Shown: positions 6,479 to 8,174 of the stretch, piece after piece | How the letters are laid out: each line of letters starts with the position of its first letter | Numbering within the stretch: the first letter of the stretch is position 1 | Assembly: GCA_023392205.1 (NCBI GenBank) | Contig: JAEVZN010000340.1 | Coordinates: 1 to 8,174 of the forward strand | DNA length: 8,174 bases | Reading direction: 5' to 3' | Source of the DNA: Pseudomonadota bacterium | Lineage (GTDB): Bacteria > Pseudomonadota > Alphaproteobacteria > Rhizobiales > Xanthobacteraceae | Program-made: the position numbers and the translations under genes | Notes under the pieces: generated by a model | Database searches by the model: none | The model's input: only the letters and a program-made list of their open reading frames with translations | Told to the model about the DNA's origin: nothing

Positions 6479-6504
6479 TGGCCGATTATACATTTGATCG
6501 GCCA
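6479..6504. promoter_or_regulatory. LysR operator candidate: perfect 8-bp inverted repeat in the divergent promoter
   Basis: TGGCCGAT (6479-6486) and ATCGGCCA (6497-6504) are exact reverse complements with a 10-nt AT-rich spacer. The repeat lies 23 bp upstream of the lysR ATG and about 100 bp upstream of the ligase ATG, where LysR-type regulators normally bind. It overlaps the best lysR -10 (TATAAT, minus strand, 6485-6490) and the best ligase -35 (TTGATC, 6494-6499). Confidence 0.65.
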
Positions 6505-6511
6505 GTGTCGA
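6485..6511 (-). promoter_or_regulatory. Candidate lysR promoter
   Basis: On the minus strand TATAAT at 6485-6490 is a perfect -10. Upstream, TCGACA at 6506-6511 matches TTGACA in 5 of 6 positions, but the spacer is only 15 nt, shorter than ideal. The predicted start near 6478 leaves a leader of about 22 nt. It lies within the inverted repeat, consistent with LysR autorepression. Confidence 0.4.
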
Positions 6512-6522
6512 TTTTTCAGAAT
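6494..6522 (+). promoter_or_regulatory. Candidate promoter of the gamma-glutamyl ligase gene
   Basis: TTGATC (6494-6499) and CAGAAT (6517-6522) are separated by 17 nt, each with 4 of 6 consensus matches. A start near 6529 gives a leader of about 78 nt to the ATG at 6607. It is a weak promoter with its -35 inside the inverted repeat, as expected of an activator-dependent gene. Confidence 0.35.
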
Positions 6523-6606
6523 GATTCCTTTCTCAGCGCCCCGCAGGCGATAACGTCCGGGTCTGATATGGACGCCTCTGCCACATTCGAACGACCCGGA
6601 ATGCAA

Positions 6607-8100
6607 ATGACCAAGCCCGCCCCCTTTATTGCGCGCTTCTCACTTTGGACCGCTGACCAGACCCGGCAGGCACAAGAGATCCTGCAGCGCGCCGAAAGCG
6701 GGAAGCTGAAACTGATCCGGCTGGTCTGGTCGGACACGCATGGCCATGCGCGCACCAAGGAGGTGACCCTTCCCGCCTTCAGGTCGGCACTGACGAGCGG
6801 CTACAACATCAACGTCGCGACCACGACGCTCGACGCCTCCGGTGCACGGACCTTCGCTTCTTTCACCCCGGGCGGCGGCATGGGCCTGACCGAGATGACA
6901 GGGTCGCCCAACCTCACCATTGTCCCGGACCCCGCGACCTTCCGCGTGCTGCCCTGGGCGCCCGGAATCGGATGGGTGCTCTGCGACGAATATTTCAGCA
7001 CCGGCGTCCCGTTTCACTTTTCGCCGCGGCAATTGCTCAAGAAGCAACTCAACCGTCTCGGCGAACAGGGATACGGACTGACGGTCGGGCTGGAAGTGGA
7101 ATGGTATCTGCTGCGGCTCGCCGACGACCGGCTGGCGGCCGAGAACATTGGCCGCATCGGTATCAAGGGTAAGCCAATCCGCACGATACCGGTCGAGGCG
7201 GGCTACTCGTACCATTCCGAATCCAATTTCGACATCATGCAGCCGGTGCTGACGGCACTCGCCGAGCATTTCGAGACGCTCGACCTGCCGCTGCGATCGA
7301 TCGAAAACGAATGGGGGCCGGGACAGGTCGAATGCACCTTCGCCCCGAAGGATGCGCTGACCACCGCCGACAATCTGGTCCTGTTCCGCAGCGCGACGCG
7401 ACAGATCACCCGCCGCATGGGCTATCTCGCAAGCTTCATGGCGCGCCCCGCACTTCCAGGCTTCTGCGCCAGCGGCTGGCATCTGCATCAATCGCTCACC
7501 GATGCGGCCGGCAACGAAAACCTTTTCATGCCGGACGGGGATACACCGCTTTCGGATATCGGAATGCAGTATCTCGCCGGGCTTCTCGCGCATGCACAGG
7601 CCGCAACGCCCTTCACCACGCCGACGGTGAACGGTTATCGCCGTTACCGGCCGAACTCGCTGGCGCCAGATCGTGCGACCTGGGCCTACGATCATCGCGG
7701 CGTGATGGCGCGCGTACTCGGCGCGCCGCACGATCCGGCAACACGGATCGAGAACCGCATCGGCGAGCCGTCCGCCAATCCGTATCTCTATATCGCGGCG
7801 CAGATCGTTGCGGGTCTCGACGGCATCGCCAGCAAGCGCGCGCCCGGCCCGCAGGAGCTGAACCCGTATAATTCCGAGTTTCCGTTGCTGCCAAAGACGC
7901 TGGATGACGCACTGGCGGCGCTGGAAGGCTCAAGCCTGTTCCGCGAGCAATTCGGCGAGACGTTCATTCACTATTTCCTCGCCTTCAAGCGCACCGAACT
8001 CGGCCGCTTCGAGACATGGAAGCGTGAGCATGGTGTCGCGGGTCATCCTGCCGACGAGCCCACCGAATGGGAGCAGAATGAGTATTTCGATTATTTCTGA
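6607..8100 (+). CDS. Glutamine synthetase-like gamma-glutamyl ligase (class I GS fold)
   Basis: A 497-residue enzyme of the glutamine synthetase superfamily, which joins glutamate to ammonia or an amine using ATP. The beta-grasp domain (about 35-115) is followed by the catalytic barrel: GLEVEWYLL (metal Glu 163 and 165), NEWGPGQVE (Glu 235 and 242), GWHLHQSL (His 292), NGYRRYRPNSLAPDRATWAYDHRG, and ENRIGEPSANPYL (Glu 382, Arg 384). GWHLHQS in place of the GlnA MHCHMS, and GEPSANPYL in place of the GlnA PAANPYL, suggest the catabolic ligase group (PuuA, IpuC or N-methylglutamate synthetase-like) rather than housekeeping GlnA. The acceptor is not deducible. The ATG at 6607 was chosen because homologues, as I recall them, begin shortly before the FIARFSLWT segment and a GGA lies 6 nt upstream. 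ATGs at 6568 and 6601 are alternatives; GTG at 6478 would start inside the operator region. Confidence 0.9.
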   Translation: MTKPAPFIARFSLWTADQTRQAQEILQRAESGKLKLIRLVWSDTHGHARTKEVTLPAFRSALTSGYNINVATTTLDASGARTFASFTPGGGMGLTEMTGSPNLTIVPDPATFRVLPWAPGIGWVLCDEYFSTGVPFHFSPRQLLKKQLNRLGEQGYGLTVGLEVEWYLLRLADDRLAAENIGRIGIKGKPIRTIPVEAGYSYHSESNFDIMQPVLTALAEHFETLDLPLRSIENEWGPGQVECTFAPKDALTTADNLVLFRSATRQITRRMGYLASFMARPALPGFCASGWHLHQSLTDAAGNENLFMPDGDTPLSDIGMQYLAGLLAHAQAATPFTTPTVNGYRRYRPNSLAPDRATWAYDHRGVMARVLGAPHDPATRIENRIGEPSANPYLYIAAQIVAGLDGIASKRAPGPQELNPYNSEFPLLPKTLDDALAALEGSSLFREQFGETFIHYFLAFKRTELGRFETWKREHGVAGHPADEPTEWEQNEYFDYF

Positions 8101-8116
8101 GAATGCGTCGCTCTTT

Positions 8117-8174
8117 CCTTCTCCCTCCCCCCGCGAAGCGGTGCGGAGGGTCGATCGACTGAGCAGAGCGAAGG
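8117..8174. repeat. Palindromic intergenic repeat, cut by the window end
   Basis: CCCTCC (8123-8128) pairs with GGAGGG (8145-8150), and inside it CCGC (8131-8134) pairs with GCGG (8138-8141) around GAA. CCTT (8117-8120) may also pair with the terminal AAGG (8171-8174). This resembles the pyrimidine-rich then purine-rich 'CTCCC...GCGAAGCGG...GGAGGG' intergenic elements common in Rhizobiales (recollection). It begins 16 nt after the ligase stop and might help end that transcript, although no U-run follows. Confidence 0.5.

Noticed and set aside
6478..6606. Extending the ligase upstream to GTG at 6478.
   Set aside because: It would begin at the edge of the operator palindrome and run through the likely promoter, with no ribosome site and no match to how homologues begin; ATG at 6568 remains a minor alternative.
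6457..6606. Extending LysR upstream to a TTG at 6606.
   Set aside because: It would translate the whole divergent promoter region; the extra 50 residues have no LysR character.
6640..7731. A 363-codon minus-strand frame inside the ligase gene.
   Set aside because: Antisense shadow; the plus-strand frame carries the complete glutamine-synthetase motifs.
1..8174. CRISPR arrays, tRNA/rRNA genes, insertion sequences, prophage or toxin-antitoxin genes.
   Set aside because: No regularly spaced direct repeats, RNA-gene motifs or transposase/integrase-like proteins were seen on either strand.

Overview
The window looks like chromosome from an alphaproteobacterium of the order Hyphomicrobiales (Rhizobiales), most likely in or near the Bradyrhizobium/Afipia/Rhodopseudomonas group. 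The reasons are a GC-rich sequence with strong G/C third-position bias, protein families typical of that group (a Bug/TctC solute receptor, a GbpR-like LysR regulator, a MarR regulator with a basic N-terminal tail), and at 1-98 a dispersed palindromic intergenic repeat that I recall from those genomes. No database search was possible, so family names rest on motifs and remembered family patterns.

Layout. 1-174: dispersed repeat and leader. 175-525 (+): small DUF1232/YkvA-like protein, converging with the next gene across a 12-nt gap. 538-5337 (-): a tightly spaced block transcribed right to left: MarR regulator, 56-aa small ORF, metallo-beta-lactamase-fold hydrolase, periplasmic Bug/TctC receptor, and IlvD/Edd-family [2Fe-2S] sugar-acid dehydratase. 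5464-6456 (-): LysR regulator. 6457-6606: divergent promoter region. 6607-8100 (+): glutamine-synthetase-like gamma-glutamyl ligase. 8101-8174: palindromic pyrimidine/purine-rich intergenic sequence cut by the window end.

How it may work (inference). The MarR block reads as a catabolic operon. A secreted receptor captures a carboxylate, a Zn-dependent MBL hydrolase may open a lactone or ester, and the dehydratase converts an aldonate-type acid to a 2-keto-3-deoxy acid. The gaps within the block are 31, 18, 83 and 105 nt. A perfect 13-bp inverted repeat abuts the marR start codon and covers its likely promoter, which suggests autoregulation and a leaderless transcript. The LysR gene and the ligase gene are divergent around a perfect 8-bp inverted repeat (TGGCCGAT-N10-ATCGGCCA). 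That repeat overlaps the likely lysR -10 and the likely ligase -35, so the LysR protein probably controls both. The ligase lacks the usual GS signature around its catalytic His and resembles catabolic gamma-glutamyl-amine ligases, so it may serve amine use rather than ammonia assimilation.

I see no rRNA, tRNA, CRISPR array, transposase or phage gene. The most useful leads are the two operator/promoter palindromes, the small ORF, the MBL-Bug-dehydratase combination, and the unassigned ligase substrate. None is proof of a new system.
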